Origin: Phycicoccus sonneratiae
GTDB lineage: Bacteria > Actinomycetota > Actinomycetes > Actinomycetales > Dermatophilaceae
Assembly (NCBI RefSeq): GCF_016887965.1
Contig: NZ_JAFDVD010000017.1
Coordinates: 1-64,000, forward strand
DNA length: 64,000 nucleotides
Direction of reading: 5' to 3'
The notes under the pieces: model-generated
What the model was told of the DNA's origin: nothing
Databases searched by the model: none
What the model saw: only the letters and a program-made list of their open reading frames with translations
Part shown: piece by piece, positions 1-8,679 of the stretch
Layout of the letters: each line of letters begins with the position of its first letter
Numbering within the stretch: position 1 is the stretch's first letter
Position numbers and translations under genes: made by a program

Positions 1-19
1 CGGGCCTCGTCGCGGTCGG

Positions 20-1051
20 TCAGCCCTGGTGGGTACCGGCCGAGCGGAGGTTCTGGCAGGCCTCGACGACGCGCTGCGCCATCCCGGCCTCGGCCTCCTT
101 GCCCCAGGCGCGCGGGTCGTACTGCTTCTTGTTGCCGACCTCGCCGTCGATCTTCAGGACGCCGCTGTAGTTCTTGAGCATCCAGTCGGCGACCGGGCGG
201 GTGAAGGCGTACTGGGTGTCGGTGTCGACGTTCATCTTCACGACGCCGTAGTCGACCGCGGCCGAGATCTCCTCGGGCAGCGAGCCGGACCCACCGTGGA
301 AGACGAGGTGGAAGGGCTTGCTGTCGGCGGCCACCCCGAGCTCGGCGGCCGCGGCCTCCTGGGCGGCCTTGAGCACCTCGGGGCGCAGCTTGACGTTGCC
401 CGGCTTGTAGACGCCGTGGACGTTGCCGAAGGTCAGCGCGGTCATGTAGTAGCCCTGCTCGCCGGCGCCGAGCGCGCGCACGGTGGCGACGGCGTCCTCG
501 GGCGTCGAGTACAGCTTCTCGTTGATGGCGTTCTCGACACCGTCCTCCTCGCCGCCGACGACCCCCACCTCGATCTCGAGGATGATGTTCGCCGCCTTGC
601 ACGCCGCGAGCAGCTCCTCGGCGATCTGGAGGTTCTCGTCGAGCGGCACGGCCGAGCCGTCCCACATGTGCGACTGGAAGATCGGCAGCCCCCCCGCCTT
701 GACCCGCTCGGCGGAGGCGGCGATGAGCGGCCGGACGAAGGTGTCGAGCTTGTCCTTCGGGCAGTGGTCGGTGTGGAGCGCGATGTTGACCGGGTAGTTC
801 TTCGCGACCTCCTCGGCGTAGGCGGCGAGCGCCTTCGCACCGGTGACCATGTCCTTGACGGTCGACCCGGAGGCGTACTCGCCGCCGCCGGTGGAGACCT
901 GGATGATGCCGTCGGAGCCGGCCTCGGCGAAGCCGCGGATGGCGGCCGTCACGGTCTGGCTCGAGGTGATGTTGATGGCGGGGTACGCGAACGAACCGTT
1001 CTTGGCCCGGTCCAGCATGTCGGCGTAGACCTCGGGCGTTGCGATGGGCAC
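20..1051 (-). CDS. fbaA: Class II fructose-bisphosphate aldolase
   Basis: Cytoplasmic glycolysis/gluconeogenesis enzyme that reversibly splits fructose-1,6-bisphosphate into dihydroxyacetone phosphate and glyceraldehyde-3-phosphate, using Zn2+. The 343-residue product has the normal length for the long (class IIa, E. coli FbaA-like) family. LHTDHC near residues 92-97 gives the catalytic Asp95 and zinc ligand His96. IEIEVGVVGGEEDG, a second His in TFGNVHG, and FHGGSGS followed by KMNVDTDTQ (phosphate binding) are all present. The GTG at 1051 is chosen because AGGAG lies 6 bases upstream and the family homology starts there; the frame stays open further upstream but that part is unlike aldolases. 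It is divergent from the chemotaxis operon with no visible functional link. Confidence 0.96.
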   Translation of the reverse strand: MPIATPEVYADMLDRAKNGSFAYPAINITSSQTVTAAIRGFAEAGSDGIIQVSTGGGEYASGSTVKDMVTGAKALAAYAEEVAKNYPVNIALHTDHCPKDKLDTFVRPLIAASAERVKAGGLPIFQSHMWDGSAVPLDENLQIAEELLAACKAANIILEIEVGVVGGEEDGVENAINEKLYSTPEDAVATVRALGAGEQGYYMTALTFGNVHGVYKPGNVKLRPEVLKAAQEAAAAELGVAADSKPFHLVFHGGSGSLPEEISAAVDYGVVKMNVDTDTQYAFTRPVADWMLKNYSGVLKIDGEVGNKKQYDPRAWGKEAEAGMAQRVVEACQNLRSAGTHQG

Positions 1052-1488
1052 GGTGTTCTCCTCGTGACGTGGGATGTGCCTACGCCCTGATCCTTCCACC
1101 AACGCCCGGGCGGCGTGCACCGGTGTCCGTACCCGCCGGTAGCCCGTCCTCGGCCGTGACCCGGCCCGGACGTGCGAACGGGGCGACGCTGTCGCGTCGC
1201 CCCGTTCGGCGGCTCGGCGGGTGCCCTGCACACCCGGGGGCCGGCCGGAGGTCCGTGGACCGTCCGGATCGGAGGAGACCTGCGGTTTCCATACCCGATG
1301 AGACGACAGTGTGCAGCGATCGGTGGGTCGCTGTCCAGTGCTTTGGCGATTTTCGTGGACCTGCGTTCTCATCGTCTCCGCACCGGTTCTTGACCGGATC
1401 TTCGTCAAGGCGCCCCGCGGCCTGCCGACGAGAGGGGCAACAGGTCCCGGCAGCCCGCCGGGCCGACCCCGCACGGAGGTGAGGTCGC
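1052..1488. other. Long divergent intergenic region, fbaA/cheA
   Basis: The 437 bases between the start codons of fbaA (-) and cheA (+) contain no convincing gene. They must hold both promoters, but I could not pick a clear -35/-10 pair for either. The visible content is the aldolase ribosome site, a perfect 15-bp hairpin at 1175-1208, a shorter inverted repeat (CAGCGA/TCGCTG, 1314-1333), a less GC-rich stretch at about 1285-1400, and a strong cheA ribosome site (GGAGGTGAGG) at 1475-1484. This is by far the longest gene-free stretch of the window. Confidence 0.7.
1175..1208. terminator. Perfect 15-bp hairpin in a divergent gap
   Basis: Left arm CGAACGGGGCGACGC (1175-1189), loop TGTC, right arm GCGTCGCCCCGTTCG (1194-1208), with no mismatches. 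It looks like a factor-independent terminator without a U-tract, as is common in high-GC actinobacteria. It lies upstream of both neighbouring genes, where no terminator is needed. It could end an unannotated small RNA or act as an attenuator about 120 bases into a long aldolase leader. Confidence 0.55.
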
Positions 1489-3834
1489 GTGGACGACGGG
1501 ATGGACGAGATCGTCCGGGAGTTCCTCGTGGAGTCGCACGAGAACCTCGACCAGATCGACGTCGACCTCGTCGCGCTCGAGCGCGACCCGGAGTCGCGCG
1601 AGCGGCTCGCCCGGGTGTTCCGGGCCGTCCACACGATCAAGGGGACGTCCGGCTTCCTCGGGCTCCCGGTGCTCGAGGGCGTGGCCCACGCCGGCGAGAC
1701 CCTCCTCGCCTCCCTGCGCGACGGCGACCTGCACCTGAGCACCGAGCGCGCCTCGCTGCTGCTCGCGACGGTCGACGCCATCCGCGAGATCCTCACCTCG
1801 GTCGAGGCCGGCACGGGCGAGGGCCCGCGCACCTTCGAGGACCTCGTCTCCCTCCTCCATCGCTCCGTGGCCGACGAGCCCGTCCTCGTCGGGGAGCCGG
1901 CGCCCGCTGTCGAGCCCGCGCCGGCTCCCCAGGACCTCCCCGCCCCGGCGGGGGTCGTCACCGCCCCGACGGCCCCCGTCGGCTCCCCCGTCCCGGGTCC
2001 GGGGTCGACGCCCGTCCGGGCGGTCCCCGAGCCCGTCGAGCCGGTCGCGGCCGAGGACGACGAGCGCGAGGTGCCCGGTCGCCGCGGCGCCGCGGAGTCC
2101 TCGGTGCGCGTCGACGTCGCCGTCCTCGACTCCCTGATGCGCCTCGTCGGCGAGCTCGTCCTCACGCGCAACCAGCTCTCGGCCCATCACGGCGGGCAGT
2201 CCGGCGCCGACCAGCCCGCCGGCGGCGCAGCCGTCGCCGCGGCCCCCACGGGTGCCCCCGGCGACCACGGCCGGCGGGCCCGCGGCAGCATGATGCAACC
2301 CCGCAACCTCGGGTCGAGCGACCTCCAGGACGCCGTGATGAAGGCGCGGATGCAGCCGGTCGACACGGTGTGGGCCAAGTTCCCCCGCGTCGTGCGCGAC
2401 CTCGCGACGGCCTGCGGCAAGGACGTCTCCCTGACGATGCTCGGGCGCGACACCGAGCTCGACCGCGGCCTTGTCGAGGCCGTGCGCGACCCGCTGACCC
2501 ACCTCGTGCGCAACGCCGTCGACCACGGCATCGAGACCCCCGCCGAGCGCGTCGCCGCGGGCAAGCCGGCCGGCGGCGCCCTCGTCCTGCGGGCCTCCCA
2601 CGAGTCCGGCCGCGTCGTCATCGAGCTCTCCGACGACGGCGCCGGCCTCGACCCCGCCGCCATCACCGCCAAGGCCGTCGAGCGCGGCATCATCACGCCC
2701 GCGCAGGCCGCGTCGATGAGCGCCCACGACGCCCACGCGCTCGTCTTCCGCCCCGGCTTCTCGACCGCGGCCGCCGTGACGAACGTGTCCGGCCGCGGCG
2801 TCGGGATGGACGTCGTCAAGACGAACATCGAGGCGATCGGCGGCACCGTCGAGCTCTCGTCGACCCCGGGCCGGGGCACGACCGTCCGGCTGACCCTCCC
2901 GCTGACCCTCGCCATCGTCCCCGCGCTCATCGTCGTCGTCGGCGAACAGCGCTACGCCGTCCCGCAGACGCTCGTCCGCGAGCTCGTCGCCGTCCACGGT
3001 GGCGGCCACGTTGTCGAGGACGTCGCGGGCGTCCAGGTGCTGCGGCTGCGCGAGCGCCTGCTCACCCTCGTCGACGGACGCACCCTGCTCGAGGCGGAGT
3101 CGGGCCCCCCCGGCGCGATCGTCGTCCTCGACGTCGACGGCCGCGTCTTCGGCCTCGTCGTCGACGAGGTCCAGGACACCGAGGAGATCGTCGTGTCCTC
3201 GCTCGGCGAGCACCTCGCCGGCACCGAGGTCTTCTCCGGCGCCACGATCCTCGGCGACGGCGCGGTCGCCCTCATCCTCGACGGCACCGGCCTCTCCGGC
3301 CTGGCCCTCACGGGTGAGCAGCGCGCCGACCTGCTCGCCGACGCGGGCTCCGAGGACCGGTCCCGCGAGGACGCCCGGCGCCTCGTCGTCGTCCGGGCCG
3401 ACGGCGAGCGCCACCTCGCCCTCCCGCTCGACGCCGTCACCCGCCTCGAGGACCTCGACGGCGGGTCCGTCGAGCGCCTCGGCGAAGGCTGGGCGGTGCG
3501 CTACCGCGGCGGCATCATGCCGCTCGTCGAGGTCGCGTCCGTCGTCGGCGGCCGCCCCGGCCGGACCCCGGGCGGAGGCGCCGACGGGTCGGCGAGCCGC
3601 GCGGTCGTCGTCGTCTCGCGGGGCGAGCACCCGGTCGGCCTCGTCGTCGACGCCATCGTCGACATCGCCGACGAGGACCCCTCCGTCGCCCCGCAGGACG
3701 GCCGGCGCGGACCGGGCGTCGTTGGTGGGGCGGTCGTCGGCGGCCGGCTCGTCGAGCTCCTCGACCTCGAGGCCGCCCTGCGCTGCGCGGGCCCCGTGCC
3801 CACGGCCGCGCTCCTCGAGGAGGCCGTGGCATGA
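1489..3834 (+). CDS. cheA: Chemotaxis histidine kinase CheA
   Basis: Central kinase of the chemoreceptor array; it autophosphorylates and passes phosphate to CheY and CheB. The 781-residue order is: Hpt domain (residues 1-110, phospho-acceptor His48 in AVHTIKGTSGF), Pro/Ala-rich linker (about 125-200), dimerisation segment from about 207, ATPase with N box (LVRNAVDHGIE, about 340), G1 (DDGAGLD) and G2 (GRGVGMDVV, about 436), a CheW-like domain (about 470-610) and a second CheW-like domain (about 625-775). The response-regulator-binding P2 domain is not obvious. Residues 231-278, where the second dimerisation helix should begin, are replaced by a Gly/Ala/Pro-rich segment. GTG start follows GGAGGTGAGG. 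First gene of the operon; its stop overlaps cheW. Confidence 0.95.
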   Translation: MDDGMDEIVREFLVESHENLDQIDVDLVALERDPESRERLARVFRAVHTIKGTSGFLGLPVLEGVAHAGETLLASLRDGDLHLSTERASLLLATVDAIREILTSVEAGTGEGPRTFEDLVSLLHRSVADEPVLVGEPAPAVEPAPAPQDLPAPAGVVTAPTAPVGSPVPGPGSTPVRAVPEPVEPVAAEDDEREVPGRRGAAESSVRVDVAVLDSLMRLVGELVLTRNQLSAHHGGQSGADQPAGGAAVAAAPTGAPGDHGRRARGSMMQPRNLGSSDLQDAVMKARMQPVDTVWAKFPRVVRDLATACGKDVSLTMLGRDTELDRGLVEAVRDPLTHLVRNAVDHGIETPAERVAAGKPAGGALVLRASHESGRVVIELSDDGAGLDPAAITAKAVERGIITPAQAASMSAHDAHALVFRPGFSTAAAVTNVSGRGVGMDVVKTNIEAIGGTVELSSTPGRGTTVRLTLPLTLAIVPALIVVVGEQRYAVPQTLVRELVAVHGGGHVVEDVAGVQVLRLRERLLTLVDGRTLLEAESGPPGAIVVLDVDGRVFGLVVDEVQDTEEIVVSSLGEHLAGTEVFSGATILGDGAVALILDGTGLSGLALTGEQRADLLADAGSEDRSREDARRLVVVRADGERHLALPLDAVTRLEDLDGGSVERLGEGWAVRYRGGIMPLVEVASVVGGRPGRTPGGGADGSASRAVVVVSRGEHPVGLVVDAIVDIADEDPSVAPQDGRRGPGVVGGAVVGGRLVELLDLEAALRCAGPVPTAALLEEAVA

Positions 3835-4244
3835 GCGCGACGTACGTGACCTTCAGCCTCGGTGAGCACCTCGTCGGCCTGCCGGTCGAGCGGGTCCAGG
3901 AGGTGCTCGGCTCCCTGCCGATGACGCCGGTGCCGCGCTCGGACTCCCGCGTCGCCGGCCTGCTCAACCTACGCGGCCAGGTCGTCACCGGCATCGACCT
4001 GCGGACCCGCTTCGGCCTGCCCGCCGACGAGGCCGGCTCCGGCACCGTCGTCGTCCGCTCGGCGTCCGGCCCGGTCGCGCTCGTCGTCGACCGGATCGGC
4101 GACGTGATCGACGTCGACGACGTCCAGCCCCCGCCGGCCACCCTCGCGGGCCCGGTGCGCGACCTGGTGCGCGGCGCCTTCGTCCTGTCCGACTCCCTCC
4201 TCCTCGACGTGCGGCTCGATGCCGTGCTCGCCCTCGACCGATGA
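3831..4244 (+). CDS. cheW: Chemotaxis coupling protein CheW
   Basis: Scaffold protein that links the CheA regulatory domain to the tips of chemoreceptors. The 137 residues form a single CheW domain: [22 protein letters not shown] at the N-terminus and the typical [24 protein letters not shown] near residues 43-66. The ATG overlaps the cheA stop codon (ATGA), so translation is probably coupled. Size and domain content are ordinary. It lies directly between the kinase and the receptor gene, as in many actinobacterial che operons. Confidence 0.95.
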   Translation: MSATYVTFSLGEHLVGLPVERVQEVLGSLPMTPVPRSDSRVAGLLNLRGQVVTGIDLRTRFGLPADEAGSGTVVVRSASGPVALVVDRIGDVIDVDDVQPPPATLAGPVRDLVRGAFVLSDSLLLDVRLDAVLALDR

Positions 4245-4285
4245 CCGACCTCTCGCCCCTCCCGGCCCCCGAAGGAAGCCCTGCC

Positions 4286-5896
4286 ATGTCCGACCGCCCG
4301 ACCCCCGCCCTCCTGCGCCGGTACGCCGACCTCCGCCTCGCGACGAAGATGGGCCTGACCATCGGTTCGTTCGTCGTCGCCGTCGCCGTCGTCGCCGTCA
4401 TGTCGCTCACCGGTCTCGGTGCCGAGGAGAAGGCCCTCGACGCCGTCGCCTACGACGGCGTGACGGCCGTCTCCGCCCTCGCCGACGTCCGCGTGGCGTA
4501 TGCCGGACGTGACGACCTCGCGATGAGCTCGAGTGGCGCGGCCGCCGACGGAGCCGTCGAGCGCCTCGCCGCCCAGGACGCCGCGGTCGAGAAGGCCGCA
4601 GCCGTCTACTCCCAGGTCGAGGAGAAGGGCGCCGACGCCGGGAGCACCGGGTGGACCGACTTCACCGCGGGGTGGGCGAAGTACACCGACCTCCGCGACG
4701 GCGTCCTCCTCCCGGCCCTGCGCTCCGGTGACGTCGCCACCTACCGGGCGGCGGTCGAGACCCAGCTCCTGCCCCTCGAGGACGCGATGGGCAAGGGCCT
4801 GCTCGCGGAGCAGACCTCGCGCAACGCCGCAGCCGGCACGGTCGTCGAGGCGGCCCACGCCCGGTCGTCCACCGCGACCCGCACCGTGTGGATCGCGCTC
4901 GGTGTCGGCGGCGCGCTCGCCCTCGCGCTCGGGCTCGGGCTGATGCGCTCGATCCTCACCTCGGTGAGCAGCGTCTCGCGCGGCCTGCGGGCCCTGCGCG
5001 ACGGCGACCTCACCGTCAGCGCGCGCGTCCTCAACCGCGACGACATCGGCGTCATGGCCGAGAACTTCAACGAGGCCGTCGCCGGCGTCCGCGGCATGGT
5101 CGGCGAGATCGCCGACAACGCGAGCACGCTGGCCCACGTCTCCTCGACGATGGCCACGGTCACCCAGGACATGGCCCACGGAGCCGACTCCCAGGCCGAG
5201 ACCTCGCGCAGCACCGCCGCGGCGGCACACCAGGTCTCGGCGAACGTCCAGACCGTCGCCGCGGCCACCGAGCAGATGGCGGCCTCCGTCGGCGAGATCG
5301 CCCACTCGGCCAACCAGGCCGCCCGCGTCGGGCAGGACGCCGTCGCGCTCGCGGCGCAGACCAGCCAGACCGTCGCCAGCCTCGGCGAGTCCTCGACCCA
5401 GATCGGCACCGTCGTCGAGACCATCGAGAAGATCGCGGAGCAGACGAACATGCTCGCGCTCAACGCGACGATCGAGGCGGCCCGCGCCGGCGACCACGGC
5501 CGCGGCTTCGCGGTCGTCGCCAACGAGGTCAAGGAGCTGGCCCGCGAGACCCGCCGGGCCACCGCCGAGATCCAGGTGCGCGTGTCGTCCATCCAGGCCG
5601 ACGCCGAGGCGGCGGTCGCCGCGATCAGCCGCATCGACGGCGTCGTCGGCCAGATCAACGACCACCAGACGACGATCGCCTCGGCGGTCGAGGAGCAGAC
5701 CGCGACGACGAACGAGATGTCCCGCAACGTCGCCGACGCCGCGACCGGCACCGGCAGCATCGCGACGAGCATCGCCGAGGAGGCCGAGGCCCAGGCCCGG
5801 GCCGCCGAGGGCGTCGCCACGGTGCGCTCCACCGCCGGCGAGGTCGAGTCCATCTCCAGCACCCTGCGTGCGGCCGTCGGCCGCTTCACCGTCTGA
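4286..5896 (+). CDS. Methyl-accepting chemotaxis protein
   Basis: Transmembrane chemoreceptor of 536 residues. A first membrane helix (about residues 20-42, [15 protein letters not shown]...) is followed by an extracellular helical sensor of about 150 residues, a second membrane helix ([19 protein letters not shown]), a HAMP region and a long coiled-coil signalling domain. The conserved hairpin tip reads [31 protein letters not shown]. No NWETF-type CheB/CheR tether is present at the C-terminus (…VGRFTV). ATG 4286 is preferred over the in-frame ATG 4241, which overlaps the cheW stop, because GAAGGAAG lies 7 bases before 4286 and the first 15 codons look non-native. The ligand cannot be told from sequence. 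Confidence 0.94.
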   Translation: MSDRPTPALLRRYADLRLATKMGLTIGSFVVAVAVVAVMSLTGLGAEEKALDAVAYDGVTAVSALADVRVAYAGRDDLAMSSSGAAADGAVERLAAQDAAVEKAAAVYSQVEEKGADAGSTGWTDFTAGWAKYTDLRDGVLLPALRSGDVATYRAAVETQLLPLEDAMGKGLLAEQTSRNAAAGTVVEAAHARSSTATRTVWIALGVGGALALALGLGLMRSILTSVSSVSRGLRALRDGDLTVSARVLNRDDIGVMAENFNEAVAGVRGMVGEIADNASTLAHVSSTMATVTQDMAHGADSQAETSRSTAAAAHQVSANVQTVAAATEQMAASVGEIAHSANQAARVGQDAVALAAQTSQTVASLGESSTQIGTVVETIEKIAEQTNMLALNATIEAARAGDHGRGFAVVANEVKELARETRRATAEIQVRVSSIQADAEAAVAAISRIDGVVGQINDHQTTIASAVEEQTATTNEMSRNVADAATGTGSIATSIAEEAEAQARAAEGVATVRSTAGEVESISSTLRAAVGRFTV

Positions 5897-6282
5897 TGCG
5901 CGCGCTCCTCGTCGACGACTCGCGGACCATGCGGGCCCTCCTGGCGCGCCTGCTCACCGGCCTCGGGTTCGAGGTCGAGCACGCGGCGGACGGGCAGGAG
6001 GCCCTCGCGGCCGTCACCGCCGCCGCGGCCGAGGACCGGCTGCCCGACGTCTGCCTCGTCGACTGGAACATGCCGGTGATGACCGGGCTCGAGTTCGTCG
6101 TCGCCGTGCGGGCCAACCCGGAGTGGCGCGACATCTCGCTGATGATGGTGACGACCGAGTCCGAGCACGCCCAGATCGTCCGGGCGCTGGCCGCGGGCGC
6201 GCACGAGTACCTCATCAAGCCCTTCCCCGCCGAGGCCATCGAGGAGAAGCTGCGGCTCCTCGGCCTCGTCCCGGTCGGATGA
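5896..6282 (+). CDS. cheY: Chemotaxis response regulator CheY
   Basis: Single receiver domain of 128 residues that, when phosphorylated by CheA, is expected to act on the flagellar switch. Acidic pocket DD (7-8), phospho-acceptor Asp56 in LVDWNMP, Thr85 and Lys107 (EYLIKPF) are all present. The WNMP sequence is typical of CheY rather than of transcription regulators, and there is no output domain. The ATG shares one base with the receptor stop codon (TGATG). No flagellar gene occurs in the window, so the motor partner must be encoded elsewhere. Confidence 0.93.
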   Translation: MRALLVDDSRTMRALLARLLTGLGFEVEHAADGQEALAAVTAAAAEDRLPDVCLVDWNMPVMTGLEFVVAVRANPEWRDISLMMVTTESEHAQIVRALAAGAHEYLIKPFPAEAIEEKLRLLGLVPVG

Positions 6283-7409
6283 GCACCCGCGTCGTCCTCG
6301 TCGACGACTCCCCCGCCGTGCGCCGCGTCGTCGCCGAGGCGCTCGGGGGCCTGCCCGGGGTCGTCGTCGCCGGCCAGGCGCGCAACGGTCGCGAGGGCCT
6401 CGACCTCGTCGACGAGCTGCGCCCCGACGCCGTCGTCCTCGACATCGAGATGCCGGTCATGGACGGCATCGAGACGATGCGGGCGCTGCACCGGTCGCAC
6501 CCCTCGCTGCCGGTCATCATGTTCTCGACCCTCACCGAGCGCGGCGCCCGCGCCACGTTCGAGGCCCTCGCCGCCGGTGCGCGCGACTACGTCACCAAGC
6601 CGCGCAGCACGAGCGGGCTCCTCGAGTCGGTCGCGATCATCCGCCGGGAGCTCGGCGAGCGCCTCGCCGCCCTCTGCCCCCCGTCCGAACCGGTCTCCGT
6701 CGCAACCGATCCCGAGGTCGGACGCGCCCGGCGCCGCCCCGGACCGGTGGCGCTTGCCGGCCGTCGGCCGGCCGCCCCGTCGCCGCTCGCCGTCGACCAC
6801 TCGGGTCGCGTCGACGTCGTCGCCATCGGGTCCTCCACCGGGGGTCCCGAGGCGCTCGGTGTGCTGCTCGCCGGACTGCCCCGCTCGCTGTCCGTCCCGG
6901 TCCTCGTCGTCCAGCACATGCCGCCCGTCTTCACCCGGCTGCTCGCCGAGCGGCTCGACCGCACCGGCCCCCTGCCGGTCCGCGAGGCCGTCGACGGAGC
7001 CCCGCTGCGTCCCGGCGTCGTCCACGTCGCGCCCGGCGACCTGCACCTCACGGTGGCCGGCTCGCCCGCCGCCGCGACCATCGCCCTGACGTCGGGGGCC
7101 AAGGAGCACCACTGCCGGCCCTCGGTCGACGTCCTGTTCCGCTCGCTCGTCCCGGTGTACGGCCGGCGCACCCTCGCCGTCGTCCTCACCGGCATGGGGA
7201 CCGACGGGGCCGCCGGCGCCGGCGCCGTCGCCGCCGCCGGCGGTGTCGTCCTCGCCCAGGACGAGGCGAGCTCGGTGGTGTGGGGCATGCCCGGCGCCGT
7301 CGTCGCCGGCGGGCACGCCTCCCGCGTCCTCCCGCTCTCGACGATGGCCCGCACGGTCGCGGGCCGGGTCGCCGTCGGCCGGACCGCCCCGGCGGGGGGT
7401 GCGGCATGA
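6279..7409 (+). CDS. cheB: Protein-glutamate methylesterase CheB
   Basis: Removes methyl groups from receptor glutamates during adaptation. The 376 residues comprise an N-terminal receiver domain (phospho-acceptor Asp55 in VLDIEMPVMDG, KPRS-type lysine near 107), a basic/Pro-rich linker (about 150-180) and the methylesterase domain. The catalytic triad is visible: Ser186 in AIGSSTGGPEAL, His213 in VVQHMPP and Asp309 in GMGTDGAAG. ATG overlaps the cheY stop (ATGA), and cheR follows with the same kind of overlap, so the adaptation enzymes are translated together. Confidence 0.96.
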   Translation: MSTRVVLVDDSPAVRRVVAEALGGLPGVVVAGQARNGREGLDLVDELRPDAVVLDIEMPVMDGIETMRALHRSHPSLPVIMFSTLTERGARATFEALAAGARDYVTKPRSTSGLLESVAIIRRELGERLAALCPPSEPVSVATDPEVGRARRRPGPVALAGRRPAAPSPLAVDHSGRVDVVAIGSSTGGPEALGVLLAGLPRSLSVPVLVVQHMPPVFTRLLAERLDRTGPLPVREAVDGAPLRPGVVHVAPGDLHLTVAGSPAAATIALTSGAKEHHCRPSVDVLFRSLVPVYGRRTLAVVLTGMGTDGAAGAGAVAAAGGVVLAQDEASSVVWGMPGAVVAGGHASRVLPLSTMARTVAGRVAVGRTAPAGGAA

Positions 7410-8233
7410 GCACGCTCGACCAGGCGGACTTCGACCTCTTCGCACGCATCGTCCAGCAGGACTCGGCCATCGTGCTCGAGCGCGGCAAGGAGTACCTCGT
7501 CAGCGCGCGCCTCGCGCCGGTCGCGACGCTCGCCGGCCTCCCCGACCTCGCCTCGCTCGCCACCCGGCTGCGGAACCGGCCGGCCGACCCCGTGCGCGCC
7601 CAGGTCGTCGAGGCGATGACGACGAACGAGACGTCGTTCTTCCGCGACATCCACCCGTTCGACGCGCTCGCGCAGCACGTCGTCCCCGCGATCACCGCCA
7701 CGTCGCGGCCGGACCGCTCGCTCGACGTGTGGGCCGCGGCGTGCAGCTCGGGGCAGGAGCCCTACTCGCTGGCCATCACCGCCGCCGAGTCCCTGCCCCC
7801 GGGGTGGCGGGCCCGGATCACGGCGACCGACCTGTCGCCGGCGATGGTCGCGCGCACCCGGGCCGGCCGGTTCAGCCAGCTCGAGGTCGGCCGGGGTCTC
7901 TCGGCCCTGCGCCTCGTCTCGCACTTCACCCGCGTCGGTCCCGAGTGGGAGGCCTCCCCGGCCCTGCGCTCGATGGTCACGGCCCGGACCCTCAACCTCG
8001 CGGCGCCGCTCCCGCTCCTGCCGCGCTTCGACGTCGTGTTCCTGCGCAACGTCCTCATCTACTTCGACGTCCCGACCAAGGCCGCGGTCCTCGCGGCCGT
8101 GCGCGGGGTGCTCCGCCCGGGGGGATACCTCTTCCTGGGCGCGGCCGAGACGACCCTCGGCCTCGACGCCGGGTTCGAGCGCGTGGCGCTCGGCCGGGCG
8201 ATGGTCTACCAGACGAGAGGCGGTCACCGATGA
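7406..8233 (+). CDS. cheR: Chemotaxis protein methyltransferase CheR
   Basis: S-adenosylmethionine-dependent methyltransferase that methylates receptor glutamates. The 275-residue protein has the N-terminal helical CheR domain, the TTNETSFFRD signature, the SAM-binding region WAAACSSGQEPYSLAI, and the late motifs DVVFLRNVLIYFD and GGYLFLGAAET. ATG overlaps the cheB stop (ATGA). No pentapeptide-binding target is seen on the cognate receptor, so tethering may not be used here. Confidence 0.95.
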   Translation: MSTLDQADFDLFARIVQQDSAIVLERGKEYLVSARLAPVATLAGLPDLASLATRLRNRPADPVRAQVVEAMTTNETSFFRDIHPFDALAQHVVPAITATSRPDRSLDVWAAACSSGQEPYSLAITAAESLPPGWRARITATDLSPAMVARTRAGRFSQLEVGRGLSALRLVSHFTRVGPEWEASPALRSMVTARTLNLAAPLPLLPRFDVVFLRNVLIYFDVPTKAAVLAAVRGVLRPGGYLFLGAAETTLGLDAGFERVALGRAMVYQTRGGHR

Positions 8234-8679
8234 CCACAGCCAGCCCCATCGAGTCCGCGTACGTCGACTCGATCGTGTCGACCGTGTGGGAGTCGCTCTT
8301 CGGCGAGCCCGCCGTCGCGACCGCGCCGGAACCCGTTCCCGCGCAGGCGATCCGGGCGCGGGTCGGCATCCACGGAGGCTGGACCGGGTCGGTCGTCGTC
8401 TCGTGCGGACCCGACGTCGCCTCCGACCTGACCCGTGAGCTCCTCGCCCTGCCCGCCGACTCCGTGCCCGGTCCCGACGAGGTGCACGACGCCCTCGGTG
8501 AGATCGCGAACATCGTCGCGGGCAACGTCAAGTCCCTCCTCCCGGCCCACGCGGAGCTCGGCCTGCCCGAGGTCGCGGACGGGTCGGGGCAGCACCACCT
8601 CGACGGCGCCGTCGCCGCCACCTACCTCGCCACCCTCGGCCCGCTCCGGGTCGACGTCACCGCCCGGGAGGGCCGATGA
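8230..8679 (+). CDS. cheX: CheX-like chemotaxis phosphatase
   Basis: The 149-residue protein resembles CheX/CheC-type phosphatases, which dephosphorylate CheY-P. The key active-site pattern is seen as DALGEIAN (Glu91, Asn94), with a following LLPAHAELGLP segment that fits the family layout (D-x3-E-x2-N, Pro about 20 residues later). It is encoded in the same overlapping run as the other che genes (ATGA with cheR). Since no CheZ is present, this is the likely signal-termination enzyme. Assignment is by motif and context only. Confidence 0.8.
   Translation: MTTASPIESAYVDSIVSTVWESLFGEPAVATAPEPVPAQAIRARVGIHGGWTGSVVVSCGPDVASDLTRELLALPADSVPGPDEVHDALGEIANIVAGNVKSLLPAHAELGLPEVADGSGQHHLDGAVAATYLATLGPLRVDVTAREGR

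Noticed and set aside
1300-1480. Riboswitch (including c-di-GMP class) in the cheA leader
   Set aside because: No conserved riboswitch core could be recognised; only short inverted repeats are present.
1285-1488. FliA-type (TAAA-N15-GCCGATAA) promoter for the che operon
   Set aside because: Only a weak GGCGATTTT resemblance near 1344 with no matching -35; not enough to call.
2161-2330. Pair of compensating frameshifts in cheA
   Set aside because: Translating the other two plus-strand frames gives a stop in one and Arg/Pro-rich noise in the other; neither recovers the missing helix.
1405-3630. A 741-codon open frame on the minus strand opposite cheA
   Set aside because: It is a composition shadow: rich in Arg/Ala/Gly/Asp, without family features, fully antisense to a well-supported CheA. 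Similar long frames opposite most genes were ignored for the same reason.
4241-4285. Earlier ATG for the chemoreceptor overlapping the cheW stop
   Set aside because: The later ATG at 4286 has a good ribosome site and starts at a more natural cytoplasmic N-terminus.
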